Program-made: the position numbers and the translations under genes
Notes under the pieces: generated by a model
The model's database searches: none
What the model was told of the DNA's origin: nothing
Seen by the model: only the letters and a program-made list of their open reading frames with translations
Shown: positions 17,580 through 24,951 of the stretch, one piece after another
Numbering within the stretch: position 1 is the first letter of the stretch
Layout of the letters: each line of letters begins with the position of its first letter
Source of the DNA: Oscillatoria sp.
GTDB taxonomy: Bacteria; Cyanobacteriota; Cyanobacteriia; Cyanobacteriales; Laspinemataceae
Direction: 5' to 3'
DNA: 34,963 nucleotides
NCBI GenBank assembly: GCA_011390515.1
Contig: JAABSJ010000037.1
Coordinates: forward strand, 1-34,963

Positions 17580-17756
17580 TAAGGGAACTCCAAAAAATAA
17601 AATCTCCAAAACGTTCGTTCGTAGTAACTGCTCAACGGAGTAGCCCCATCAATGTAGGGGCGTATTGCATACGCCCTAGGGCGTATGCAATACGCCCCTA
17701 CAGATACCTTCCTTTCAGTTGAACGGTTGGATGATTTATATTTTGCAATCCCCTAA
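17580..17756. mobile_element. MITE-like shell with imperfect inverted termini and a palindromic core
   Basis: The left arm (17580-17611, begins TAAGGGAACTCC) is imperfectly inverted in the right arm (17727-17756, ends GCAATCCCCTAA). The same two arms frame a different core at 20473-20620. Here the core holds a GTTCGTTCGTAGTAACTGC segment like the 34.1-kb array and a perfect 50-bp palindrome (17653-17702). The right end lies 8 bp beyond the stop codon of the GH13 gene. No transposase is present. Confidence 0.65.
17653..17702. repeat. Perfect 50-bp palindrome
   Basis: The halves TGTAGGGGCGTATTGCATAC... and the reverse complement meet at CCCTAGGG (17674-17681), with no mismatch over 50 bp. It is nested inside the 17580-17756 element. 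Confidence 0.9.
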
Positions 17757-17764
17757 TCAAACCC

Positions 17765-19426
17765 TTACTGATTCCAGACAAAGACTTGGGCTTCATATTC
17801 ACCCAAATCGAGAACTAATTGATTATCGTGAGATTCAATATCATAGTTTCTCGTCCACTCGTGCCATTTTCCATTATCGGGAAAGTCGGGAATGGTATAA
17901 CCTCCGAGAAAATTACCGGAAAAATTGGCAACAACGACGACTCGTGACCCTTCCTCATTCCAGCGAATATAAGCCAGAACTTGTTCGTCGGGATTTTCGT
18001 GGATAAATTCGATGTTTTCACTTTGAATCGCATGATTCTGCCTGCGTAAGGCGATTAATCCTTTATAGTAATCAAATAAACTGCGGTTACGTTCGTTGTC
18101 TAAGAGATACCATTTGAGTTCACAGCTTTGATTGGGATGTTCGCAGCTATCTTGACCAAATTCTTGACCCATCCATAGCATGGGGATACCGACGGTGGTC
18201 ATTAAAATGGCTGCCCCTAATTTAGTTCGGCAAAAGGCATGATCATCAAAAATGCCTCGATCGCCTAACAAGTTGAGGATCCGATCATGGTCATGGTTGG
18301 ATAGGTAGTTAACCACATTGGTTGAGTCTTCATACCCCTGGGTTTTACAATCTAGCACCTCCTTGAGTTGCTCAAGGTCCAAGGTATCATTATTGCAAAT
18401 AAAGTCTACTAAGAAGTAGTGAAAACTCTCATGCCAACAGCCATCCATCGGCCCTTCAAACATGGCATATTTCGGCTTTTCGGGGATATGTTCTCCGATA
18501 TTATAAAAGGGTTTAGATCCAGCGGTTTCTCGGGCGAGGTTGGCAATCCAATGTAAATAGTCCCAGTTGGCGAGTTGACTCAAGGCATCATAGCGCATTC
18601 CATCAATGTGATATTCTTGAATCCAGTAGCGGACGACATCCCCGGTAAAGGACCAGGCGGGACGAATATCTAAGTTAGAATCATGATGGTCGTAATTAAA
18701 TTCGGGACCCCACCAATTGTTATCATCATCGGGATAATGCTTATAGTGATAGTACCAGTAATCCCGGTCTATTTTTAATAAGGGGCAATCATCATTGGAA
18801 TGATTAAATACCATGTCCATAATCACCCGAATTCCTCGGGCGTGACATTCATCAATCAGGCGCTTCAATTCGTCAGAGGAACCGTAATGAGGGGCGGGGG
18901 CAAAATAGTGAGTGACCTGATAACCCCAACCTTGGTCTCCTGCCATGACGGGCATTAATTCAATGGCATTAATCCCTAAGTCTGCTAAATAATCTAATTT
19001 TTCAATAGTGGATTTAAAACCGCCTCTATCTAGGTCTTCTTTTTGCCCACAAAAGTTACCCAGCAGCATTTCATAGATGACCAACTCCCCATTACTCGGT
19101 AAGGGAACGTGATCATGGTTCCAGACATAAGTATCCACGATGGGTTCGCCGTCTTTAATGCGGACAATTCCATTTTGCCCATTTTTATCAACTTCCTTGG
19201 CATAAGGGTCGATCACATAAACCCAGGAATCCGGGTCTAAATATTCGGTTTTGGTCTGCACTCGAAATTTATACTCATAAACCCCATCTTCGAGGGTGAC
19301 TGAAGTGCGAAAATAACCCTGGTCGTCTTTTTCCATCGGAACCTCTTCCCAGTCGGAAAAAGAACCGATGAGTGCGGCCCCTTTATTATAGGGTGCAAAT
19401 AACTTAAATTCAATCGAATTAGCCAT
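17765..19426 (-). CDS. GH13 alpha-amylase-family glycosidase with CBM48-like N-terminus
   Basis: This 553-residue protein begins with an AMPK/CBM48-like glycan-binding module (FKLFAPYNKGAALIGSFSDWEEVPM, to about residue 95). A GH13 barrel follows, with all four conserved regions: DMVFNHS (204-210), HIDGMRYDA with nucleophile Asp280, YNIGEHIP with acid/base Glu312, and LSNHDHDR with Asp379. A short C-terminal beta domain ends EAQVFVWNQ. It should cleave or transfer alpha-glucosidic bonds; amylase-like, debranching or branching-like activity cannot be told apart by eye. The ATG at 19426 is chosen because the module begins there, and the 79-residue open frame upstream has no family character. 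Together with the glycosidase at 3.1 kb it points to glycogen or glucan turnover. Confidence 0.88.
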   Translation of the reverse strand: MANSIEFKLFAPYNKGAALIGSFSDWEEVPMEKDDQGYFRTSVTLEDGVYEYKFRVQTKTEYLDPDSWVYVIDPYAKEVDKNGQNGIVRIKDGEPIVDTYVWNHDHVPLPSNGELVIYEMLLGNFCGQKEDLDRGGFKSTIEKLDYLADLGINAIELMPVMAGDQGWGYQVTHYFAPAPHYGSSDELKRLIDECHARGIRVIMDMVFNHSNDDCPLLKIDRDYWYYHYKHYPDDDNNWWGPEFNYDHHDSNLDIRPAWSFTGDVVRYWIQEYHIDGMRYDALSQLANWDYLHWIANLARETAGSKPFYNIGEHIPEKPKYAMFEGPMDGCWHESFHYFLVDFICNNDTLDLEQLKEVLDCKTQGYEDSTNVVNYLSNHDHDRILNLLGDRGIFDDHAFCRTKLGAAILMTTVGIPMLWMGQEFGQDSCEHPNQSCELKWYLLDNERNRSLFDYYKGLIALRRQNHAIQSENIEFIHENPDEQVLAYIRWNEEGSRVVVVANFSGNFLGGYTIPDFPDNGKWHEWTRNYDIESHDNQLVLDLGEYEAQVFVWNQ

Positions 19427-20016
19427 TAAAGTTCTCTCTTTTTTTAAAATAACGCAAACCACTCGTTGTCCGTTTTTACTCCTCGGAGTGGGCTGGCTTA
19501 AAAGTGACAGGGTTCCAAGGAAGGGAAGACGTTTTAGAAGACTTCTTTTTCTATCCGGGCGGAAATTGTCTGCTTGATTTAGCTGACATTTTCGGTTCGG
19601 GTACGAAGAACGCTCTATTGAGTACCTTGTTGAGTCATGATAGTAATGATAACTCAAACCCATTGTCAGGAATCTCTAACTGAAGAATATACTGGCTCTC
19701 TATCGGAAGTTAGATCTTTGGGGAAACCGAGGCGGATCAGGATGTAAAACTAAGTGGGCGGGTGGTTCAGGGGATGCGTCGCTGTTGAGTCGGGAAACTG
19801 TTCTGAATGATTTTGAGGCACGATAGAAGCTATATAGCAATCCTAAATCAGTTGTGGAAGACGTCGGCGGCCCCCAACCCCTCTCCCAGAACGGGAGAGG
19901 GGAGCTAAAAATGTTACAAATCATTTAGGACTGCTATAGAACCCTGAAACCGTTAAAATAGAACGATTGATAAACACACCAATCGCACTGAGTTAACCGT
20001 AAACTGCATTAATGTC
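19427..20016. other. Divergent intergenic region between GH13 and PEBP genes
   Basis: No gene is supported. An in-frame extension of the GH13 frame to 19663 is open but looks non-coding. A MITE-like element occupies 19833-19938. The PEBP gene leader follows. No clear promoter was identified. Confidence 0.6.
19833..19938. mobile_element. Small MITE-like element with about 23-bp imperfect inverted ends
   Basis: The left end TATAGCAATCCTAAATCAG (from 19833) matches the reverse complement of the right end (to 19938, ATTTAGGACTGCTATA) with few mismatches, extending inward to TTGT/ACAA. An inner hairpin (CCCCTCTCCC...GGGAGAGGGG, about 19879-19903) fills it. If TA at each end is the target duplication, the element proper is 19835-19936, which would suit an IS630/mariner-type transposase (inference). 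Confidence 0.65.
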
Positions 20017-20475
20017 ATGGAATTTAAGAGTCCTGCTTTTTTCATTGGGAATACCCTTCCGTTTGAACATACCTGCGATGGTGAAAAGACTTCTCCGCCC
20101 CTGAGTTGGGACTCCCCCCCGCCTGGGACCATTAGTTTTGTGCTGATTATGGAGGATCCGGATGTGGCTACGCGCAGCTTGACCCACTGGCTGGCTTATG
20201 ATATTCCGGCGAATATTCGTCACCTGCCTCACGGAGTGCCGAATGAACCGAGACTGGAACGAGGCGGAGTCCAGGGAAAAAATGATTTTGGCACTTTAGG
20301 ATATAGTGCGCCTTGTCCCGAGGAGGGAACCCATCGCTATTTTTTCAAACTGTATGCCTTAGATACACTGCTGAGTCTGGAACCGGGGGCCAGCAAAGCG
20401 GATGTGAAATCGGGAATGGAAGGTCATATTTTAGGGGCAGTGGAACTGATGGCAAGGTACGGTAGAACGGGTTAA
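20017..20475 (+). CDS. YbhB/YbcL family PEBP (Raf kinase inhibitor-like) protein
   Basis: This 152-residue protein matches the bacterial phosphatidylethanolamine-binding protein family in length and motifs: MEFKSPAF, CDGEKTSPPLSW, the anion-binding EDPDV (about 47-51) and HWLAYDIPANI (about 58-68), then GPCP-like APCPEEGTHRYFFKLYALD. Family members bind small anionic ligands, and the physiological role in bacteria is poorly defined. It has no signal peptide, so it is probably cytoplasmic. The ATG at 20017 has no strong ribosome binding site. The TAA stop lies inside the left arm of a repeat element (20473-20620). Confidence 0.9.
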   Translation: MEFKSPAFFIGNTLPFEHTCDGEKTSPPLSWDSPPPGTISFVLIMEDPDVATRSLTHWLAYDIPANIRHLPHGVPNEPRLERGGVQGKNDFGTLGYSAPCPEEGTHRYFFKLYALDTLLSLEPGASKADVKSGMEGHILGAVELMARYGRTG

Positions 20476-20620
20476 GGGAACTCCATAAAATAAAATATCC
20501 AAAAACCCCGCACCCTCAAGGGTGGGGCTACACGGACGAAGCCCGCCTGCGCGGGCTATAAGATTATTGTTCGGTCCTTAACCATTGAATTTGGATGATT
20601 TATTTGTTGGAATACCCTAA
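20473..20620. mobile_element. Second copy of the MITE-like shell, with a GC-rich hairpin core
   Basis: The left arm (20473-20504, TAAGGGAACTCC...) and right arm (20591-20620, TTGGATGATTTAT...CCCTAA) match the arms of the 17580-17756 element, but the core is a copy of the GC-rich two-hairpin repeat. The first three bases of the element are the stop codon of the PEBP gene. Confidence 0.65.
20505..20558 (-). repeat. GC-rich two-hairpin repeat, copy 1
   Basis: It has the two stem-loops of the family, GCCCGC/GCGGGC and CACCCT/AGGGTG, in the orientation opposite to copies 3-5. Other copies lie at 21377-21427, 21487-21540, 27073-27123 and 29108-29157. Confidence 0.8.
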
Positions 20621-20760
20621 TTGAAACTGGATGGGCGAGGGGTCCCAGCTATGGAGCGATCGCCTCGCCAGATTTACCCCGAATTTGGGTAGCTTATCCC
20701 ACCCCTGGAGTACCTGACCCAGGTTACACTATCGGTAAAGTCCAACCCGATGGTGTTCTG

Positions 20761-21372
20761 ATGGCGAAGGTCTACAGTACGCAGGAGTTAATCGAAATTT
20801 TAGAACAGGAGCGCCGCGCTTGCCTCAGAGGAGAGCGTTTGAATTTGTCGGCGACTCCGGCGATCGGGCTGCCAGTGGTTGACCAGTTCCTCAAGCCCGA
20901 AGGTCTGCAAAAGTTTACGGCTTATCAAGATTTTAAGGCAGCCGTGCATGATTATCAGCGATCGCACCAGGTGTCGGGTCTGATTTCCCATGAAATTACT
21001 CTAAAAGGCAAAACCCTCTCCTATCCCCAACTCCATGATCAGTTGATTGCACTGCCGGAGGACCTGGAGACTCTGAAGGCGGCGAAACCTGCGCTGTTGT
21101 CGTTTTGGTTAGAAGTCACCGAGGGAATGGATTTGTATCTTAGGGTAAATAATGGGTTGAACGATCGCCAAATTTCTAAAGCAGATGTGGAGGCGATCGC
21201 CCTGAAAACCGAATGGGCGACCCTGTTTAAATGGGAAAAATCCGACTTCCTGGAAATTCTCCTACAACTGGGATGGGGTAAACCGGAAGAGGCATCTTAT
21301 CGGCGATCGTGGCCCGAATCTGGGACTGAAGACATTCATGCGGTTAATCCGGGCAATCAACCTATTTGTTAG
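20761..21372 (+). CDS. Conserved hypothetical protein
   Basis: I do not recognise a named domain in this 203-residue soluble protein, although its style is that of conserved cyanobacterial hypotheticals. Visible features are an acidic, helical N-terminus (STQELIEILEQERRACLRGERLNL), a central FTAYQDFKAAVHDYQR segment, ALPEDLETLKAAK, a Leu/Glu-rich helix (SFWLEVTEGMDLYLRV), and KTEWATLFKWEKSDFLEILLQLGWGKPEEASYR near the end. No signal peptide or membrane segment is seen. The ATG at 20761 has no clear ribosome binding site. The reading frame is open upstream to 20599, just inside the repeat element, with no ATG, GTG or TTG, so an earlier start may have been lost to the insertion. Confidence 0.7.
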   Translation: MAKVYSTQELIEILEQERRACLRGERLNLSATPAIGLPVVDQFLKPEGLQKFTAYQDFKAAVHDYQRSHQVSGLISHEITLKGKTLSYPQLHDQLIALPEDLETLKAAKPALLSFWLEVTEGMDLYLRVNNGLNDRQISKADVEAIALKTEWATLFKWEKSDFLEILLQLGWGKPEEASYRRSWPESGTEDIHAVNPGNQPIC

Positions 21373-21376
21373 AAAA

Positions 21377-21427
21377 CCCACACCCTGAAGGGTGGGGCTA
21401 CACGAACGAAGCCTGCCTCCGCAGGCT
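21377..21427 (-). repeat. GC-rich two-hairpin repeat, copy 2
   Basis: It starts 5 bp after the stop of the hypothetical gene. Its hairpins are CACCCTGAAGGGTG and AGCCTGCCTCCGCAGGCT, slightly diverged but with compensating changes that keep the stems. It lies inverted relative to copy 3, 60 bp away, so the pair forms a larger inverted repeat. Confidence 0.8.
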
Positions 21428-21486
21428 AGTTTATAAAAACGACTTTTGATCCCAAATCCGGTTGTCTCAAGTCAGTTTTCTCTATT

Positions 21487-21540
21487 AGCCCGCGCAGGCG
21501 GGCTTCGTCTGTATAGCCCCACCCTTGAGGGTGCGGGTTT
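21487..21540 (+). repeat. GC-rich two-hairpin repeat, copy 3
   Basis: AGCCCGCGCAGGCGGGCT is followed by a CACCCTTGAGGGTG hairpin and a GCGGGTTTTAG tail, 5 bp past the stop of the MORN gene on the minus strand. The sequence on its left (about 21452-21486) is also shared with copy 4 at 27 kb. Confidence 0.85.
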
Positions 21541-21545
21541 TAGCT

Positions 21546-22727
21546 CTAATTTCTCAGTTCCCCGTTTTGCCAACTGCCCTCGATGCGGGTGCCGTCGGCA
21601 TAAATATAGATGCCGGTTCCGTGTTTTTCACCTTCGGAAAATTGGCCTTGATAGCGATCGCCGTTGGCGTAGGTGCAACTTCCGGTGCCGTGAAATTTCC
21701 CATCGGCAAATTCCCCTTCACAGCGATCGCCATTGGCAAAACTGTAGGTGCCTTGTCCGCTAAACTGACCATCCCGAAATGCGCCAGAATAGCGGTTGCC
21801 GTTGGCAAAGGTAAACACTCCTTCCCCACTAAATCTGCCATCGACAAATTCCCCTTCATACTGATTCCCATTCTGAAAGGTTAGGGTTCCGCGTCCTTGG
21901 GGTTTGCCATTGACAAACGGCCCTTGATAACGGTTGCCATTGGTAAATTCCCGGACTCCCTCCCCATTAAATTGACCGTCCCTAAATTCCCCTTCATAGC
22001 GACTGCGATCGGCAAAGGCGAAAATTCCCCGGCCCTCGGGTTTGCCATTGACAAACTGTCCTTCATAGCGATCGCCATTACTATACTCCCGCACCCCTTG
22101 ACCATTTAATTGGCCTTCGGTAAATTCGCCCTCGTACCGTCCGCCATCGGCAAAGGTATAAATGCCCGTCCCCTGGGGTTGACTATTCACCAATTCCCCT
22201 TGATAACGATTGCCATTAGCATATTCACAAGCCCCTTGACCGTTGAGTTTACCATCGAGAACGGTTCCAGTGCAGCGGTTGCCATTGGAAAATACAAAAG
22301 TGCCGTTACCGGCAGGAGCCCCTTCTACAAAGTCTCCCTCGAATCGGATGCCGTTGGCTGAAGTAAAAAACCCGTTGCCGTGAAATTTGCCATCTTTAAA
22401 TGCCCCTTCGTAGCGGTTGCCATTGGCAAATTCCCGAACTCCGGTTCCATTAAATTGACCATTACTAAATTCCCCTTCATACCGACTATTATCGGCAAAG
22501 GTATAAACGCCTCGGCCATGAGGTTGGCCTTCTGTAAACTCTCCCTCATAGCGATCGCCATTGGCATAAGTACAGACTGCGGGACCGCTGAGTTTGCCCT
22601 CTTGCAGTTCTCCCTCACAACGACCGCCATCGGGTAAGGTGACCACACCGGCGATCGCAGGCCAAGGAAGCGTCAAGGCGAGGGCGATGGACAAGGGAAT
22701 TCCGACTGAGTGGATAGAACGAAGCAT
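21546..22727 (-). CDS. Exported protein of 16 MORN repeats
   Basis: The 393-residue product starts with a Sec signal peptide (MLRSIHSVGIPLSIALALTL, cleavage probably after AIA near 26). It then consists of 16 back-to-back 23-residue MORN repeats of the type YANGDRYEGEF..G..HGRGVY. MORN repeats form extended beta-hairpin ladders used in protein or lipid contact; there is no catalytic domain. Repeats 1, 6 and 14 carry a pair of Cys at the same two positions (about 15 residues apart), plausible disulfides in the periplasm. The gene lies 87 bp after the TonB-like gene on the same strand and is probably cotranscribed with it. Its part in siderophore uptake, if any, is unknown. Confidence 0.88.
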   Translation of the reverse strand: MLRSIHSVGIPLSIALALTLPWPAIAGVVTLPDGGRCEGELQEGKLSGPAVCTYANGDRYEGEFTEGQPHGRGVYTFADNSRYEGEFSNGQFNGTGVREFANGNRYEGAFKDGKFHGNGFFTSANGIRFEGDFVEGAPAGNGTFVFSNGNRCTGTVLDGKLNGQGACEYANGNRYQGELVNSQPQGTGIYTFADGGRYEGEFTEGQLNGQGVREYSNGDRYEGQFVNGKPEGRGIFAFADRSRYEGEFRDGQFNGEGVREFTNGNRYQGPFVNGKPQGRGTLTFQNGNQYEGEFVDGRFSGEGVFTFANGNRYSGAFRDGQFSGQGTYSFANGDRCEGEFADGKFHGTGSCTYANGDRYQGQFSEGEKHGTGIYIYADGTRIEGSWQNGELRN

Positions 22728-22814
22728 AGATTTTCAGGGTAAACAACATTAAGTTAGGGGTTGGGGTTGCCGGTTGCAGTGAAATCAGATGGATTACCCA
22801 CCGCACCCCATCAT

Positions 22815-24479
22815 TTATGAATCCTCTAGGCGGAATGGAATTCTCACAAGTCTATTCTGCTGACCATTCTCCGACGGCTCAAATTTCCAACTTCTAATCT
22901 TGTCCTGCGCTGAGTCATCCAGGGCCGTATGACCACTAGACTCTGCTACTCTGACGTCAATTACGTTACCCGAGGGGTCGATATCCACACTCAGTAAGAC
23001 TACCCCTTCCCATCCGGCGTCTCGGGCAATTCTCGGATAGCTGGGTTTCCCGCAGCGACGGCATTCCACGGATCCGGACCCGTTTTCGGAACCGTTGGGC
23101 GAACCCGCAGGAGATCCGGAATTCCGGCCCGGATCCATCGGCCCGATGTTGCCGCCAAAGGGTTCGGATGCGGGATCATAATCACTGTTTCCCGTCCCGG
23201 TGGAGGGGGTAGTTGCGGAGGTATTTGTCCCGCTAGAGTAGGGGTTGGCAGGGGTTTCTAAATCATTCAAGAAGTCAGAACCCGTCTCACCACTCCCGGG
23301 GTTGGGGTTGATGGCAGGAGATTCGGCAATACGCGGTGGTGCACTATTGGCATTGGGGTTGAAGGGTTCATCGAGTCCCAAATCACTGTTACTATTCCAA
23401 TTGGAAGGAGTGCTGTTCTGATTGTCCTCTATTCTCGGTGCAGGATTGTTCGGTTCTAGTTGTGAGAACAAGTCGGGATTGCCGGTATTGTCGGGGATGG
23501 GGTTGATGACGGGACTGCTGGGTGTGGGTTGGATATTTGGGTTGAAGGGTTCCTCGGGGGTGTCATTCATGTTGTCATTCCAAGGCGATCGCCCGGTGGG
23601 GTTAAGTTCCTCTACCGGAGGAGTCGCGTCTGAGTTGGGAACTTCGGTGAGAAACTCTTCCCCAGGAGTTTCGGGTAAACTGCCGGTGACTGGGGGTTCC
23701 AGGGATTGCGGTTCGTTTAAAGGTTCATTGAGGGACCGGATATTTTCATTAAATGGATTCGATGAGGCAACTTCTTGGTCCTCCAAGGCGATCGGTTGAT
23801 TCGCGGAGTTAAAGTCGTTCATCCAGTCGGATTCGGGACCCTGCGTTTGCGGGCCCGTACTCACCACCGGAGGATCTGGTAGTCTGCCTACCGGATTTAA
23901 CTGAGGTTGGGGTTCTAAATTTTGGGTCTCCGGTTCCTGGGCGATCGGCGGACTTTCCACCGGATCCAGGGGTGCTGGGGCGGACAGAGAAGGTGCTTCC
24001 TGGGGTATTAAGGGTGCAGGTTCCGGCGTCGGTTCCGGCATGAAGGGTTCGGGGACTGCGGTGGGTTGTTCTTGCAGGAAAGGTTCCGGTTCGACCATTT
24101 CGGGTTCCGGCAGGGGTTCGGGTTCCGGCAAGGGTTCCGGTTCTGGCAGGGGTTCGGGTTCGACCATTTCGGGTTCCGGCAGGGGTTCGGGTTCCGGCAG
24201 GGGTTCCGGTTCCGGTTCCGGTTCTGGGATTGCTAATGCTTCCGGTTCTGGCGGTGGCGGGTCCTCCTCCGGTTCGGGTTCGGGTTCGGGTTCATCAAGA
24301 ACGATAAACTCAATGGGTTCCTCGATCGCCTCGGGGGATGCCGTCATCATCCAGTTCGCCATCAATGGCAAGAAAACCAAATGCACCACGGCTGAACCCA
24401 TCAAGGTCCAGCCAATCAGGGTCTTGATTTGCTCCTCTTGTTGTTCTCGCTGTGCCGCAGAAACGGTAGAAAAAGTCAT
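22815..24479 (-). CDS. tonB: TonB-like energy transducer with long Pro/Glu linker
   Basis: The 554-residue protein has the three-part TonB layout: a short cytoplasmic N-terminus, one membrane anchor (about 22-45, [20 protein letters not shown]), a very long linker, and a C-terminal TonB domain (about 477-554, [44 protein letters not shown]). TonB couples the inner-membrane proton gradient to outer-membrane receptors such as those for siderophores. The linker begins with a PEP/LPEPE-rich tract (about 62-160) encoded by repeated DNA and continues as an Asn/Pro/Ser-rich stretch, far longer than in enteric TonB. A CRRC motif (Cys473, Cys476) directly precedes the TonB domain. No exbB or exbD is in the window. 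The ATG has an AGGAG site upstream. Confidence 0.87.
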   Translation of the reverse strand: MTFSTVSAAQREQQEEQIKTLIGWTLMGSAVVHLVFLPLMANWMMTASPEAIEEPIEFIVLDEPEPEPEPEEDPPPPEPEALAIPEPEPEPEPLPEPEPLPEPEMVEPEPLPEPEPLPEPEPLPEPEMVEPEPFLQEQPTAVPEPFMPEPTPEPAPLIPQEAPSLSAPAPLDPVESPPIAQEPETQNLEPQPQLNPVGRLPDPPVVSTGPQTQGPESDWMNDFNSANQPIALEDQEVASSNPFNENIRSLNEPLNEPQSLEPPVTGSLPETPGEEFLTEVPNSDATPPVEELNPTGRSPWNDNMNDTPEEPFNPNIQPTPSSPVINPIPDNTGNPDLFSQLEPNNPAPRIEDNQNSTPSNWNSNSDLGLDEPFNPNANSAPPRIAESPAINPNPGSGETGSDFLNDLETPANPYSSGTNTSATTPSTGTGNSDYDPASEPFGGNIGPMDPGRNSGSPAGSPNGSENGSGSVECRRCGKPSYPRIARDAGWEGVVLLSVDIDPSGNVIDVRVAESSGHTALDDSAQDKIRSWKFEPSENGQQNRLVRIPFRLEDS

Positions 24480-24951
24480 GCCTGCTAGATCTCCTCAGAA
24501 CAAAGGTGTGGACAACAGGGGCGCGATCGCGCTGTCCTGTTTCTCCAACACCCAAAAAATGCCGGAGTAACACCCTTTAAGTTTTTACCACTATTGAAAG
24601 TAATTAGCAATAGCCGAATAAAAATTTTAATCCTATTAAATTCAGTTGAGAGCAAAAGTAACCCCACTGGGTCTATAAAACCCGGGGGTTAATTTGTCAA
24701 GCCCGGGGATTGATGCCTAGCTTTAGGGCTTAAAATCATTGTCTGGCAAAGGATTCAAGACTTTAAGCCTTCAATGACCACGGGAGGACAGTCCCTAAGT
24801 TGAGGTCAAATCTTCCCTGGCTCCAGAAAATTCATTAGCAATAAGTCGGTCATCTTTTACTAAACTTTCTTAAAAAAGAACTGGACCTTGGAAAATGCCT
24901 GGATTCAGAGACGAGATATAAATACAACATATAGATACAAGAAGAGTGAGT
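24480..24951. other. Intergenic region between the permease and tonB genes
   Basis: No gene was found in 472 bp. An A/T-rich stretch (about 24570-24660) upstream of tonB is the likely promoter area, but I see no convincing Fur box or -35/-10 pair. A CCCGGGG-containing segment occurs twice (24681-24690 and 24700-24710). Confidence 0.55.

Noticed and set aside
19427..19663. A 79-residue N-terminal extension of the GH13 protein
   Set aside because: The extension has no family character, and the CBM48-like module starts right at the internal ATG at 19426.
19700..19924. A 74-residue open frame on the minus strand
   Set aside because: It runs through the MITE-like element, and its peptide reflects the CCCCTCTCCC hairpin. 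There is no ribosome binding site.
21525..22637. Several plus-strand open frames opposite the MORN gene
   Set aside because: They are antisense to the 69-bp repeats of the MORN gene, and their periodic sequence follows from those repeats.
24040..24570. A 176-residue Ser/Gly-rich open frame on the plus strand
   Set aside because: It is antisense to the Pro/Glu-rich linker of tonB. The Gly-Ser pattern simply mirrors the repeated codons.
24570..24660. A Fur box upstream of tonB or in the siderophore genes
   Set aside because: Iron control is expected, but I found no sequence close enough to the GATAATGATAATCATTATC consensus to report.
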